A DNA stretch of 64,000 nucleotides. It comes from Qipengyuania pelagi. Lineage in GTDB: Bacteria; Pseudomonadota; Alphaproteobacteria; Sphingomonadales; Sphingomonadaceae. This document shows, one piece after another, positions 9,104 to 18,620 of the stretch (within the stretch, counting starts at the first letter, position 1; each line of letters starts with the position of its first letter). The notes beneath the pieces are model-generated. The model was not told the DNA's origin. It saw only the letters and a program-made list of their open reading frames with translations, and searched no databases. The DNA lies in the NCBI RefSeq assembly GCF_009827295.1, contig NZ_WTYD01000002.1, positions 496,001-560,000 of the forward strand. The letters run 5' to 3'. A program made the position numbers and the translations under genes.

Positions 9104-10185
9104 GCGGAGAGACGGACGATCTGGGCGCCCGCTTCCGGCGCCTGATCCGCAGCCACGGCCCGATGCCGGTGGCGCGCTTCATGGGGGAGAGCAACGCCCG
9201 CTATTATGCGAGCCGCGATCCGTTGGGTGCGCCCGGTCCTGATGGCGAAACCGAGGGCGGGGGCGATTTCGTCACCGCGCCCGATATCAGTCAGATGTTC
9301 GGTGAAATGGTCGGATTGTGGTGCGCCGATCTGTGGATGCGTGCCGGACGGCCGCAGGATATCCTCTATGTCGAATTGGGGCCGGGGCGGGGTACGCTGG
9401 CGAGCGACGCGCTGCGAGTGATGCACCGCCAGGGCCTCACGCCGCGCATCCATCTGGTCGAAGGCTCGCCCGTCCTGCGCGCAAAGCAGCGCGCGGCACT
9501 GCCCGAAGCCCAATTCCACGACGATCTGGCGAGCGTGCCCGAAGATGCGCCCATACTACTCGTCGCCAACGAATTTCTCGACGCGCTTCCGGTGCGCCAG
9601 CTGGTCCGCACCGAAACCGGCTGGCGCGAGAGGATGATCGCGCTGGACGAGGACGATGGTTTCGTCTTCGCCGCCGGTCCCAACCCGATGGTTGACGCCG
9701 TGCCGCAAGATCGCCGGATGGCCGAACCGGGCACGATCATCGAGACCAATCCCGGCGCGGCGGCGGTGATGGGCGAGGTCGTAAGGCGGCTTGGCCATCA
9801 GGGCGGGGCGGCATTGTTCATCGATTACGGGTATCTCGCGCCGCGCTTCGGATCGACGCTTCAGGCGGTGAAGGGCCATCGCAAGGTCGATCCGCTCGCC
9901 TTTCCCGGCAGCGCCGATCTCACCGCGCTGGTCGATTTCGCCGCGCTGGCGGAAATCGCCCGGACGGGCGGGGCCGAATGGCTGTCCGCGACCACGCAGG
10001 GCGCCTGGCTGCGCGCGCTGGGGATCGAGGCGCGGGCGGCAGCTTTGGGCGGCGAAGCCATCGCGCGCGATCTCCACCGCCTCGTTCACGCCGACGAAAT
10101 GGGCGATCTGTTCAAGGTGATGGCGCTCGGGGGTGGGGGCTGGCCAGCCGCTGCTGGCTTCGGGGCCGGTTCTGGGCCCCCATAG
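9100..10185 (+). CDS. MidA/NDUFAF7-family SAM-dependent methyltransferase
   Basis: A 361-residue member of the MidA (NDUFAF7, PF02636) family. The mitochondrial relative dimethylates an arginine of complex I subunit NDUFS2 during assembly; in bacteria the target is presumed similar but is unproven. The SAM-binding motif is YVELGPGRGTLASDALRVM near residue 90. Other family blocks are GDFVTAPDISQMFGEM, LVANEFLDALPVRQLV, IDYGYLAPRFGSTLQAV and FKVMALGG. It begins at GTG 9100, overlapping the lgt stop by four bases, so the pair is translationally coupled; this lgt-midA arrangement is frequent in alphaproteobacteria. Length is typical. Confidence 0.9.
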   Translation: MSGETDDLGARFRRLIRSHGPMPVARFMGESNARYYASRDPLGAPGPDGETEGGGDFVTAPDISQMFGEMVGLWCADLWMRAGRPQDILYVELGPGRGTLASDALRVMHRQGLTPRIHLVEGSPVLRAKQRAALPEAQFHDDLASVPEDAPILLVANEFLDALPVRQLVRTETGWRERMIALDEDDGFVFAAGPNPMVDAVPQDRRMAEPGTIIETNPGAAAVMGEVVRRLGHQGGAALFIDYGYLAPRFGSTLQAVKGHRKVDPLAFPGSADLTALVDFAALAEIARTGGAEWLSATTQGAWLRALGIEARAAALGGEAIARDLHRLVHADEMGDLFKVMALGGGGWPAAAGFGAGSGPP

Positions 10186-10231
10186 AAACGATCTGGCTTC
10201 CCGACTGTTGATCCCTTCGAAGGAGATTTCG

Positions 10232-10651
10232 ATGAAACGCGCCGCTTTCACCCTTGCCGGGGTCGCCATGGCACTCGCCGTGCCCGCTTCGGCCGCCGAT
10301 CCGATCACCGGACGCTGGATCACCGAGGATCGCGATGCCGTCATCACCATCGCGCCGTGCGGTGCCAGCCTGTGCGGCAAGATCAGCAAGTTCCTGGTCG
10401 CTCCGCCCCAGGGCGTCGATCAGCGCGACATCAACAATCCCGACAAGGCGAAGCGCAGCCGCAAGCTTCTGGGCACGCCGGTGCTGACTTCGTTCAGCGA
10501 GGATGGCGATTTGTGGCGCGGACGGATCTACGATCCGAAATCGGGCAAGGATTACCGTTCGGTCATTCGCCGCACATCCGCGTCGAAGCTCGAAGTCCAG
10601 GGCTGTATCGGTCCGTTCTGCCAGACCCAGAACTGGACCCGCGCAAACTGA
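10232..10651 (+). CDS. DUF2147 secreted protein
   Basis: A 139-residue exported protein of the DUF2147 family. A 21-residue signal peptide (MKRAAFTLAGVAMALAVPASA) is followed by PITGRWITEDRDAVITIAPCG, SLCGKISKFL, GRIYDPKSGKDYRS and a C-terminal GCIGPFCQTQNW. The GRW..E....V.I..CG..LCG pattern and GxIYDPxxGKxY are the hallmarks of the family, whose small beta-barrel proteins are periplasmic and of unknown function. Four cysteines could form two disulfides. The ATG at 10232 is preceded by AAGGAG, far better than the earlier in-frame start at 10133. It ends three bases before the convergent ABC transporter gene. Confidence 0.88.
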   Translation: MKRAAFTLAGVAMALAVPASAADPITGRWITEDRDAVITIAPCGASLCGKISKFLVAPPQGVDQRDINNPDKAKRSRKLLGTPVLTSFSEDGDLWRGRIYDPKSGKDYRSVIRRTSASKLEVQGCIGPFCQTQNWTRAN

Positions 10652-10654
10652 CCG

Positions 10655-12202
10655 TCACAACCCGATCGCGTCCGCCAGCTCCTCGGCGGCCCGATCCGGG
10701 GTGCGCTTGTCCTCGGTCCGGTCGACCGCGTAATTCGCCGCCTGCATCCGCGCGACGTCGATCGCACCCAGCAGAGGTTCGAGCGCGGCGCGCAGCCTGT
10801 CGTCCCGGCTGGCCTTGGGGCTCAGCACAATCAGCGCGTCATAGCTCGGCAGGGCTTCCTGAGGATCTGCGAGCACGGTCAGGCGATCGGCGGCGATGCG
10901 CCCGTCGGAGGTGTAGGCGCTGATGACGTCCGCTTCGCCCGATTGCAGCGCGTCGTACATGAAGGTGGGCGAGAAATTGCGCATCTCGGCAAACCGCAGC
11001 CCATAGGCGTCGCGCACCGCGATCCATTCGGGGCGCTCGAAGAATTCGGGATCGCCCCCCACGGTCAGGCGCGGGGCCACGCGCGCGAGATCGGTCAGCG
11101 ACGCCACACCGAGTTCGCGCGCCCGGTCGCTCCGCATGGCGAAGGCATAGGCGTTCTCGAAACCGAGCCGCCCGAAAATGCGGGCGTCGCTCGTTCGCGC
11201 CTTCCAGTCGACGAGTTCGCGATACATCGCCTCGCGCCCCGGATTGTCGTCGCGCCCCAATTCGTTCGCCCAGAGCGTGCCGGTGTAATCGACACTGATG
11301 TCGATCGCCCCGCTCGTCACCGCGCGGTGAACGACGGCGGACCCCAGACCGTCGCGATATTCCACGCGATAGCCCGCATCTTCCAGCCTCTGGCCGATCA
11401 ACCGGGCGAGGATGTATTGTTCGGAAAAGCTCTTGGCTGCGATCACGATCGTGTCGCGCGCCTCGCCGCGCCAGACGGGGGCGAATTGCGCGAACAGGGC
11501 CGCGCCCACGCCGAGCGAGACGGTGACCATCCCACCGAGCCAGAGCGCCCGCCTGCGCAGGGCGAAGCCGCGTTCGATCAGGCCGAGCAGCAGGTCCGCG
11601 GCGAGCGCCAAGGCGGCGCTCGCGAAACAGCCCGCCAGCACCAGCACCCAGTTCTGCGTCTGCAATCCGGCGAAGATCGGATCGCCGAGGCTCGGCTGGC
11701 CGATCGTGGTCGAAAGCGTGGCCGCGCCGATGGTCCACACCGCTGCGGTGCGGATGCCCGCCATCACGAAGGGCGCGGCCAGCGGCGCTTCGACGAGGCG
11801 CAATTTCTGCCACGCGCTCATCCCCACCCCGTCCGCCGCTTCCATGATTTCGGGGTCGAGATTGGCCTGCGCGGTCACCGCGTTGCGCAGGATCGGCAGC
11901 AAGGCGTAGAGCGCGAGCGCGAGCAGAGCGGGCAGGAAGCCGAGCGTCGGAAGATTCTCGCCGAACACCGCGCGCAGGCTCAGCAGGATCGGGAAGAACA
12001 GCGCCAGCAGAGCTAGGGCGGGAATGGTCTGAACGAGGCTTGCAAAGCCCAATGCGGTGCGCGCGACAGTGCGCGAGCGGCTGGCCCAGACCGCCAGCGG
12101 CAGCGCGACCGCGATGCCGAGAGCGATCGCGCTCGCCGACAGGACGACATGGGCGGCGAGCTTGTCGCCCAATCCGAACAGGGTCGGCCAGAACCCGCTC
12201 AT
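10655..12202 (-). CDS. Osmoprotectant ABC transporter, fused permease and substrate-binding protein
   Basis: A 515-residue fusion. Residues 1 to about 215 form an OpuCB/ProW-like permease with about six membrane segments and the EAA-like loop EIMEAADGVGMSAWQKLRLVEAPLAAPFVM split across residues 120-150. After another membrane segment near 225-245 comes an OpuAC-type substrate-binding domain (IVIAAKSFSEQYILARLIGQ, AIDISVDYTGTLW, GEADVISAYTSDGRI) held on the periplasmic face. Such fusions import glycine betaine, choline or related quaternary amines for osmotic protection; the exact ligand is unknown. It is the last gene of a four-gene operon and overlaps the ATPase by four bases (ATGA). The fusion makes a separate binding protein unnecessary. 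Confidence 0.9.
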   Translation of the reverse strand: MSGFWPTLFGLGDKLAAHVVLSASAIALGIAVALPLAVWASRSRTVARTALGFASLVQTIPALALLALFFPILLSLRAVFGENLPTLGFLPALLALALYALLPILRNAVTAQANLDPEIMEAADGVGMSAWQKLRLVEAPLAAPFVMAGIRTAAVWTIGAATLSTTIGQPSLGDPIFAGLQTQNWVLVLAGCFASAALALAADLLLGLIERGFALRRRALWLGGMVTVSLGVGAALFAQFAPVWRGEARDTIVIAAKSFSEQYILARLIGQRLEDAGYRVEYRDGLGSAVVHRAVTSGAIDISVDYTGTLWANELGRDDNPGREAMYRELVDWKARTSDARIFGRLGFENAYAFAMRSDRARELGVASLTDLARVAPRLTVGGDPEFFERPEWIAVRDAYGLRFAEMRNFSPTFMYDALQSGEADVISAYTSDGRIAADRLTVLADPQEALPSYDALIVLSPKASRDDRLRAALEPLLGAIDVARMQAANYAVDRTEDKRTPDRAAEELADAIGL

Positions 12203-12975
12203 GCCGGACCAGCGCCGGGAAGGGCCGCAAGACGCCGCGCCTGCTCGCGCGGGACCGCGACGAGCCCCTGGGCGATCGAACCGCCCGCGCCTTCCAGCAA
12301 GGCCAGCGGCGTCTCATCCGCGACGATCCTGCCGCGATCCATGACCAGCACGCGCTCGGCCAGCAGCAGCGCCTCGGCCATGTCGTGCGTGACCATCACC
12401 GTGGTCAGGCCGAGATTGTGGTGGAGCGCCCTGACGCGCTCGCCCAGCGCATCGCGCGTGATCGGATCGAGCGCGCCGAAGGGTTCGTCCATCAAGAGCA
12501 GGTTCGGCTCGCCCGCCAGCGCACGTGCCACGCCGACGCGCTGCCGCTGCCCACCTGACAGGGCGTCGGGCATCCTTCGGGCCATCGCGGTATCGAGTTC
12601 GACGAGTGCCAGCAATTCGCTGATCCGCGCCTCGCCCAGCCGCTCGCCCGAAAGGCGCGGGCCGATGGCGATGTTTTCGGCGACGCTCATATGCGGGAAC
12701 AGGCCGATCCCCTGGAAGACGTATCCGATCCGGCGGCGCAGGGCCGCGACCGGCAGGTCCGCCGCATCCTCGCCATGGATCAGGACGCGGCCGGTATCAG
12801 GCACGGTCAGGCGATTGACGGTCTTGAGCAGAGTCGATTTGCCCGAACCCGATGCCCCGACAAGCGCGACGAACTGGCCGTTTGGGATCGCAAGCGAGAC
12901 ATCATCGACTGCGCGCAGATCGCCGTAATGGCGGCCGACATGGTCGAAACGGAGGGCGGCTTCGCCCTCGCTCAT
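12199..12975 (-). CDS. Osmoprotectant-type ABC transporter ATP-binding protein
   Basis: The 258-residue ATPase partner of the fused permease/binding protein. Walker A is VGASGSGKSTLLKTVNRL (near residue 38), the signature is LSGGQRQRVGVARAL, Walker B is LLLMDEPFGALD and the H-loop is VTHDMAEAL. It belongs to the OpuCA/ProV branch, though it ends soon after the ATPase core (ERVLVMDRGRI... near residue 215) and has no CBS tail, so ionic-strength sensing through CBS domains is not expected. It overlaps both neighbours by four bases, placing it firmly in the kinase-lipoprotein-transporter operon. Confidence 0.93.
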   Translation of the reverse strand: MSEGEAALRFDHVGRHYGDLRAVDDVSLAIPNGQFVALVGASGSGKSTLLKTVNRLTVPDTGRVLIHGEDAADLPVAALRRRIGYVFQGIGLFPHMSVAENIAIGPRLSGERLGEARISELLALVELDTAMARRMPDALSGGQRQRVGVARALAGEPNLLLMDEPFGALDPITRDALGERVRALHHNLGLTTVMVTHDMAEALLLAERVLVMDRGRIVADETPLALLEGAGGSIAQGLVAVPREQARRLAALPGAGPA

Positions 12976-13505
12976 GCCGGCGCGGACGCCTCCGCAGCAG
13001 GGTCTTCCGCTGCCCGATATTCCACCTGTTGCAGGCGCACCCGCTTGCCGCTGCTCGCCTGGACGATCATGCCGCTATCCCCGTCCATGCCGCGCGGGGT
13101 CCAGCAGGTGACCGGAGCGGTTTCGTCAGAGGTCTCGTCGGCTTCGGGGGTGAGGCAGAGCCGTCCTTCATCGTCCACCTCCCAGCTACCCGAGTGCCAG
13201 GGATCGCCATTGCGGAAATCGCGATAGCGGCCGCCATCGTCGAGATAGGTGGTGTAGCGAGCGCCGTCCGAATCCTCGATGCGCCATGCGGTGCGCGCGA
13301 AATCGGTGGGAATATCTTCGCCATTGAGTGCCGGATCGGCGCCTTGCTGTCCGCCGCTCTGGTCGCCCGCCTGCTCGCCCAACGCTGCGCTCTCCGCAGA
13401 TTGCAGCGCATCATTGGCGGCGGCCTCGTTCTCGGGCGTGTCCGGCGAACAGGCGACCGTGAGGGCCAGCACCGCGACCGCCAGGAAACCGCGCCCCGCG
13501 CTCAT
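12972..13505 (-). CDS. Hypothetical lipoprotein in the transporter operon
   Basis: A 177-residue protein with a lipobox: MSAGRGFLAVAVLALTVACS ends at the cysteine lipidated by Lgt. A disordered Ala/Glu/Gln-rich linker (about residues 22-55) leads to a compact domain of about 110 residues with GSWEVDDEGRLCLTPE, CWTPRG and a final RVRLQQVEYR, likely a small beta-sandwich or lipocalin-like fold; the family is not recognised. A longer frame begins at 13523, but the ATG at 13505 overlaps the kinase stop as ATGA, like every junction in this operon. Its place between a sensor kinase and a transporter suggests a periplasmic accessory or sensing role, which is inference only. Confidence 0.75.
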   Translation of the reverse strand: MSAGRGFLAVAVLALTVACSPDTPENEAAANDALQSAESAALGEQAGDQSGGQQGADPALNGEDIPTDFARTAWRIEDSDGARYTTYLDDGGRYRDFRNGDPWHSGSWEVDDEGRLCLTPEADETSDETAPVTCWTPRGMDGDSGMIVQASSGKRVRLQQVEYRAAEDPAAEASAPA

Positions 13506-15040
13506 GCTTCCAGCTTCTCGCATGGCAGCAGCAGTTCCACCTCGAGCGAATCCTCGGTAATGCGGCGCGTGAACTTGCCCGTCAGCTGGCCTTCGACAGC
13601 CGTGCGCAGCAGCCGCGAGCCGAAGCCTTCCCCCGCTTCGTCCCCGCGAGCCTCCGCGTCTTCGGCACTGTCCTGCGGATTGAGGCCGGTTTCACGCCAG
13701 GTGACCGCGACATCGGCGCCGCGATCGATGATTTCCACCCTGAGCTGGCCGTTGGAATGCGACAGCGCCCCGTATTTGGCGGAATTCGTCGCCAGCTCGT
13801 GGAAGATCAGGGCAAGCGGGGTCGCCGCCTTCTCGCCGATCGGGCAGCCGCATCCGCTGATCGCGATGCGATCTCCGCCGATCCTGCCATAGGGCGTCAG
13901 CAATTCGGTGATGAGCCCGTTCAGCGAGCTTTCGGTCCGCCCGGCGAAGGGGCGGACGAAATCGTGTGCCTTGCCCAACGTGCGGATCGTGCCGGACAAT
14001 TCCTTGACCAGTTCCTCGGCGCCGGGATGCTTGCGCCCCTGGAGCGAGATCAGCCCGTTGATGACGGCGAAGATGTTCTTGATCCGGTGCGACAGCTCCC
14101 GCGCGAGCAGGTCGCGCGAATCCGAAACGGTCTGCAGATCGTCGATATCGACGGCTGCGCCGAACCATGTCTCCGGCTCCTCGTCACCCATCACGAAGGG
14201 CCAGGCGCGCAGGATCATCCAGCGATAGACCCCGTCCTTGCGCTTCAGCCGCGCCTTGGCTTCCCAGCGTTGCTTGTCGTCGCGCGAGGCCTTGCGCGCC
14301 GCGCTCAGCTCTTCGGCATCGTCGGGATGCACCAGTCTGTCGAAATCGAACTCGGAAAGGTCATCGGCACCGACGAAGTCGTAGAGCGCGGGATTGGCGT
14401 ATTCGACCACGCCTTCCGTGTTCGCGGCCCAGGCATAGACGGGCAAGTTTTCCGCAAGCTGGCGCGTTCGCAGCTCGCTGACCTCGATCTTGTTTTCGGC
14501 ATAGGCCGCATCGCGTTCCGAAGTGAGCCTGCGCATGACCGCGCGGCTCAGAACCTCCAGCCCTTCGCGCTGCAATGCGTTCAGCCCTTCCGGCCGGGCC
14601 TCGCGATCGATGACGCACAGCGCGCCCAGGGGCACCCCTTCGCTGGAGACGAGGGGATGGCCTGCGTAGAAACGAATGCCGTTTTCGCCCGCCACCAGTT
14701 CCATCTCGGCGAATCGCTCGTCCGCGCTGGCATCGGGGACGACCATCGGGCCCCGGCCGGACATCGCATGGGAGCACAGGCTGGTGGAGCGAGGCGTCTC
14801 CTCCTTCGCGAGACCCTTGCGCGCCACGAAACGCTGGCGGTGTTCCTCGACCAGCGTGACCAGAGCCACGGGCACGTCGCACAGGCGCGCGGCGAATTCC
14901 ACGATCTGGGTCAGTTCGCGATCGTCCTGCACCGCATCCGCGCCATAGGCGGCGATCACGCGGCTGCGCAGCCCCTCGTCGGTGAGCGAGGGATCGGCGG
15001 CCCGGTGCGCGGGCCAGAGGGGATAGCGGCTGAGCTTCAT
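13502..15040 (-). CDS. HWE-family sensor histidine kinase (GAF-PAS-HWE)
   Basis: A soluble 512-residue sensor kinase. The N-terminal GAF domain spans about residues 45-180 (ALVTLVEEHRQRFVARKG, HPLVSSEGVPLGALCVIDR), a PAS domain with a PAC-like end about 195-310 (YAWAANTEGVVEYANPA, RLVHPDDAEEL, RWMILRAWPFV). The phospho-acceptor is in LARELSHRIKNIFAVINGL near 316. The N box is FHELATNSAKYGALS near 416, and VTWRETG supplies the W-x-E that defines HWE kinases. There are no membrane segments, so it senses a cytoplasmic cue; no response regulator is adjacent. HWE kinases in this group often feed the general stress response. ATG 15040 is chosen over a TTG at 15079. It heads the operon. Confidence 0.9.
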   Translation of the reverse strand: MKLSRYPLWPAHRAADPSLTDEGLRSRVIAAYGADAVQDDRELTQIVEFAARLCDVPVALVTLVEEHRQRFVARKGLAKEETPRSTSLCSHAMSGRGPMVVPDASADERFAEMELVAGENGIRFYAGHPLVSSEGVPLGALCVIDREARPEGLNALQREGLEVLSRAVMRRLTSERDAAYAENKIEVSELRTRQLAENLPVYAWAANTEGVVEYANPALYDFVGADDLSEFDFDRLVHPDDAEELSAARKASRDDKQRWEAKARLKRKDGVYRWMILRAWPFVMGDEEPETWFGAAVDIDDLQTVSDSRDLLARELSHRIKNIFAVINGLISLQGRKHPGAEELVKELSGTIRTLGKAHDFVRPFAGRTESSLNGLITELLTPYGRIGGDRIAISGCGCPIGEKAATPLALIFHELATNSAKYGALSHSNGQLRVEIIDRGADVAVTWRETGLNPQDSAEDAEARGDEAGEGFGSRLLRTAVEGQLTGKFTRRITEDSLEVELLLPCEKLEA

Positions 15041-15172
15041 CGTGGGTGCACGACTTAGACTAAGGGCGTGACTTCGCAAGGGGTTTGCCCGCCATGCGCG
15101 GCTCGGCTATCGGCTCCGACCAAACAAGGGCGGTGCACCCGCCGCCAGAGAGACCTTGCGTCAGGAGAGACC

Positions 15173-16342
15173 ATGCGCGCCACCCCCGATTTCGATTTCC
15201 AGCTCGGCGAAAGCGGCGAGATGATCCGCGACACCGTCGCGCGCTTCGCCGACGAACAGATCGCGCCGCTGGCCGAAAAGGTCGACCGCGAGGACTGGTT
15301 TCCGCGCGAGGAGCTGTGGACCGCGATGGGCGAACTGGGCCTGCACGGAATCACGGTGAAAGAGGAAGATGGCGGATTAGGCCTCGGCTATCTCGAACAT
15401 GTCATTGCGGTGGAGGAAGTCAGCCGGGCGAGCGCGTCCGTCGGATTGAGCTATGGCGCGCATTCCAATCTCTGCATCAACCAGATCGCGCGCTGGGGCA
15501 ATGAAGAGCAGAAGGCGAAATACCTGCCCAAGCTGATCAGCGGCGAAAATGTCGGATCGCTCGCGATGAGCGAGGCGAGCGCGGGGTCGGACGTCGTCTC
15601 GATGAAGATGAAGGCCGAGAAGGTCGACGGGGGCTACGTGCTCAACGGCACCAAGTTCTGGATCACCAACGCACCCTATGCCGATACTTTGGTCGTCTAT
15701 GGCAAGACCAATCCCGATGCGGGCAGCCGGGGCATCACCACCTTCCTGATCGAAAAGCACTTCGAAGGCTTCTCGATCGGGCAGAAGATCGAAAAGGTCG
15801 GAATGCGCGGCTCGCCGACGAGCGAACTCGTGTTCGATGATTGCTTCGTTCCCGACGCAAACGTGATGGGCCCGGAAAACGGCGGCGTCGGCGTGTTGAT
15901 GAGCGGGCTGGATTACGAGCGCGTCGTGCTCGCCGGATTGCAATTGGGCGTGATGCAGGCGTGTCTCGACACGGTGATCCCGTATCTGCGCGAACGCACC
16001 CAGTTCGGAAAGCCGCTCGGATCGTTCCAGCTGATGCAGGCCAAGGTCGCGGACATGTACGTCGCCCTCCAGTCGGCGCGCGCCTACACATATGCCGTCG
16101 CCAAGAATTGCGACGCCGAAAAGACCACGCGCTTCGATGCGGCAGGCGCGATCCTGCTGGCGAGCGAGAATGCCTTCCGCGTGGCCGCCGAAAGCGTCCA
16201 AGCGCTGGGCGGCGCGGGCTATACGCTCGACTGGCCGGTCGAACGCTATATGCGCGATGCCAAGTTGCTCGACATCGGCGCGGGCACGAACGAGATCAGG
16301 CGGATGCTGATCGGGCGCGAACTGATCGGAGCGGCGGGATGA
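15173..16342 (+). CDS. ivd: Isovaleryl-CoA dehydrogenase
   Basis: A 389-residue FAD acyl-CoA dehydrogenase that oxidises isovaleryl-CoA to 3-methylcrotonyl-CoA in leucine breakdown, passing electrons to ETF. The acyl-CoA dehydrogenase signatures [33 protein letters not shown] and [22 protein letters not shown] are present. The catalytic glutamate is in [10 protein letters not shown], the position characteristic of isovaleryl-CoA rather than short-chain enzymes. ATG 15173 follows TCAGGAGAGACC and gives the usual length; an upstream extension from 15068 lacks family similarity. It overlaps mccB by ATGA, so the two act in consecutive steps and are translated together. Confidence 0.92.
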   Translation: MRATPDFDFQLGESGEMIRDTVARFADEQIAPLAEKVDREDWFPREELWTAMGELGLHGITVKEEDGGLGLGYLEHVIAVEEVSRASASVGLSYGAHSNLCINQIARWGNEEQKAKYLPKLISGENVGSLAMSEASAGSDVVSMKMKAEKVDGGYVLNGTKFWITNAPYADTLVVYGKTNPDAGSRGITTFLIEKHFEGFSIGQKIEKVGMRGSPTSELVFDDCFVPDANVMGPENGGVGVLMSGLDYERVVLAGLQLGVMQACLDTVIPYLRERTQFGKPLGSFQLMQAKVADMYVALQSARAYTYAVAKNCDAEKTTRFDAAGAILLASENAFRVAAESVQALGGAGYTLDWPVERYMRDAKLLDIGAGTNEIRRMLIGRELIGAAG

Positions 16343-17946
16343 CCGCACCCACTCTCAACACCAAGCTCGACCGCGAGGCGCCCGATGCCACGGCGCGGTT
16401 CGATCACAATCGCGCGCTCGCCGAAGATCTGCGCGCGAAGGTCGCCGAGGCGGCGCTGGGCGGGTCCGAGCGGCATCGCGAGCGGCATGTCTCGCGCGGC
16501 AAGCTGCTTCCGCGCGAGCGGGTGGAACGGCTGCTCGATCCCGGCTCGCCCTTCCTCGAAATCGGGCAGTTGGCCGCGAACGGGATGTATGAGGGCGATG
16601 TGTCCGGCGCCTCGATGATTTGCGGGATCGGGCGCGTTTCCGGTCGGCAGGTGATGATCGTCTGCAACGATCCGACGGTCAAAGGCGGCAGCTATTACCC
16701 GATGACGGTCAAGAAGCATCTCCGCGCGCAGGAGATTGCCGAACAGAACCGCCTGCCCTGCATCTATCTCGTCGACAGCGGCGGCGCGAACCTGCCCTAT
16801 CAGGCCGAGGTCTTTCCCGACCGCGACCATTTCGGGCGCATCTTCTTCAACCAGGCGAATATGTCGGCGCTCGGCATTCCGCAGATCGCCTGCGTCATGG
16901 GATCGTGCACGGCGGGCGGGGCCTATGTGCCCGCGATGAGCGACGAGACCGTGATCGTGCGCGAACAGGGCACCATCTTCCTCGCCGGGCCGCCTCTGGT
17001 GAAAGCCGCGACCGGCGAGGAAATCAGCGCCGAGGATCTGGGCGGCGGGGACCTCCACGCGAAAAAGAGCGGCGTGGTCGATCACCTTGCCGAAAACGAC
17101 GAGCACGCGCTCACCATCGTGCGCGATATCGTGTCCCATCTCGGCGCGAATACCGCTGCGGCAAAGGATGTGACGCTGAAGGAGCCGCGCCCGCCCAAAT
17201 TCGATGCCGAGGATCTCTATGCCCTGATCCCCGAAGACGTGCGCGCACCCTACGATGTGCACGAAGTCATCGCGCGGCTGGTGGACGGCAGCGAATTCCA
17301 CGAATTCAAGGCGCAATACGGCTCCACGCTGGTCTGCGGCTTCGCGCATATATGGGGGATGCCGGTCGCGATCCTCGCCAATAACGGCGTGCTGTTCAGC
17401 GAGAGCGCGCAGAAGGGCGCGCATTTTATCGAGCTGGCCTGCCAGCGGCGCATCCCCCTGCTGTTCCTTCAGAATATCAGCGGCTTCATGGTCGGCGGCA
17501 AATACGAGGCGGAAGGCATCGCCAAGCACGGTGCCAAGCTCGTCACCGCGGTCGCCACCGCCACCGTGCCGAAACTGACCGTCGTGATCGGCGGATCGTT
17601 CGGCGCGGGCAATTACGGCATGTGCGGCCGCGCCTATTCCCCGCGTTTCCTCTTCACCTGGCCCAATGCCCGCATCTCGGTGATGGGCGGCGAACAGGCG
17701 GCGAGCGTGCTGGCCACCGTCCACCGCGATGCCGATAGCTGGTCTGACGAGGAGGCGGAGGCGTTCAAGGCGCCGATCCGCCAGAAATACGAGGATGAGG
17801 GCAATCCCTATTACGCCACCGCCCGCCTGTGGGATGATGGCGTGATCGACCCCGCCCAGACTCGCGACGTCCTCGGCCTAGCGCTCGCCGCCAGCCTCGA
17901 AGCCCCGATCGCCGACCGCCCGGCCTTCGGCGTGTTCAGGATGTAG
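16339..17946 (+). CDS. mccB: Methylcrotonyl-CoA carboxylase, carboxyltransferase (beta) subunit
   Basis: The 535-residue carboxyltransferase subunit that moves CO2 from carboxybiotin to 3-methylcrotonyl-CoA, the step after isovaleryl-CoA dehydrogenase. Typical blocks are [75 protein letters not shown] and [17 protein letters not shown]. It starts at ATG 16339, overlapping the ivd stop (ATGA). The biotin-carboxylase/carrier subunit (mccA), hydratase and lyase that usually follow in a liu-type operon are not in this window; the next gene is an acyltransferase. A propionyl- or geranyl-CoA carboxylase is less likely given the ivd partner. Confidence 0.9.
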   Translation: MTAPTLNTKLDREAPDATARFDHNRALAEDLRAKVAEAALGGSERHRERHVSRGKLLPRERVERLLDPGSPFLEIGQLAANGMYEGDVSGASMICGIGRVSGRQVMIVCNDPTVKGGSYYPMTVKKHLRAQEIAEQNRLPCIYLVDSGGANLPYQAEVFPDRDHFGRIFFNQANMSALGIPQIACVMGSCTAGGAYVPAMSDETVIVREQGTIFLAGPPLVKAATGEEISAEDLGGGDLHAKKSGVVDHLAENDEHALTIVRDIVSHLGANTAAAKDVTLKEPRPPKFDAEDLYALIPEDVRAPYDVHEVIARLVDGSEFHEFKAQYGSTLVCGFAHIWGMPVAILANNGVLFSESAQKGAHFIELACQRRIPLLFLQNISGFMVGGKYEAEGIAKHGAKLVTAVATATVPKLTVVIGGSFGAGNYGMCGRAYSPRFLFTWPNARISVMGGEQAASVLATVHRDADSWSDEEAEAFKAPIRQKYEDEGNPYYATARLWDDGVIDPAQTRDVLGLALAASLEAPIADRPAFGVFRM

Positions 17947-17978
17947 GCGCGGATGGACCGCAACGCCGGGCCGCCTTT

Positions 17979-18620
17979 GTGACCCGCAAACCCTCGCTCC
18001 TTTCCCGGCTTGTCTGGCGCATTCTTCTTGGTCTTTATCGCTGGAAGGGCTGGCGGTTCGAAGGGGCGATGCCGGATGTGCGCAAATGCGTCATCCTCGG
18101 GGCGCCGCATACCTCGAACTGGGATTTCGTCTTCGTGCTCGGCGCGGCGCACAGGATCGGGATACCACCCGGCTTCATCGGCAAGCATACGCTGTTCAAA
18201 TGGCCGATGGGCGGCTTCATGCGCGATATGGGCGGGATTTCGATCGACCGGCGCAAGCGCGACGCGAATTACGTCCAGCAGATCGCCGATGCCTTCGACC
18301 GGGCCGAGGAACTGGCGCTGGTGATCGCGCCCGAAGGGTCGCGCAGCGGATCGGGTGAATGGAAGAGCGGCTTCTACCATATCGCGATGGCGGCAAAGGT
18401 CCCGATCATCCCCGCCTGGGTCGATCACGAAAGAATGCGCGGCGGCATTGGCGAGCCGTTATGGCCGAGCGGCGATTATCGCGCCGACCTTGCAAAACTG
18501 GCAGCATTCTACAGAGAGAAGCGGCCCGACTGCGCACGATTCGTCGCTCTGGAAGCGACCACGCGCACGGTCGGCGAACTGACGGCCGGAACCGGTGGGG
18601 GTGGGGCAGATGATAGTTGA
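17979..18620 (+). CDS. 1-acyl-glycerol-3-phosphate acyltransferase family protein
   Basis: A 213-residue PlsC-like acyltransferase, membrane-associated and probably acting in phospholipid or lipid A-type acylation. The catalytic H-x4-D box is in APHTSNWDFVF (about residue 45), and the phosphate-binding block APEGSRSGSGEWKSGFY follows near 115; GGISIDRR and VPIIPAWVDHER are further family landmarks. It starts at GTG 17979, 32 bases after mccB, so it may be co-transcribed with the leucine genes without sharing their function. Its end overlaps the next gene by 11 bases. Acyl donor and acceptor are not inferable. Confidence 0.85.
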   Translation: MTRKPSLLSRLVWRILLGLYRWKGWRFEGAMPDVRKCVILGAPHTSNWDFVFVLGAAHRIGIPPGFIGKHTLFKWPMGGFMRDMGGISIDRRKRDANYVQQIADAFDRAEELALVIAPEGSRSGSGEWKSGFYHIAMAAKVPIIPAWVDHERMRGGIGEPLWPSGDYRADLAKLAAFYREKRPDCARFVALEATTRTVGELTAGTGGGGADDS

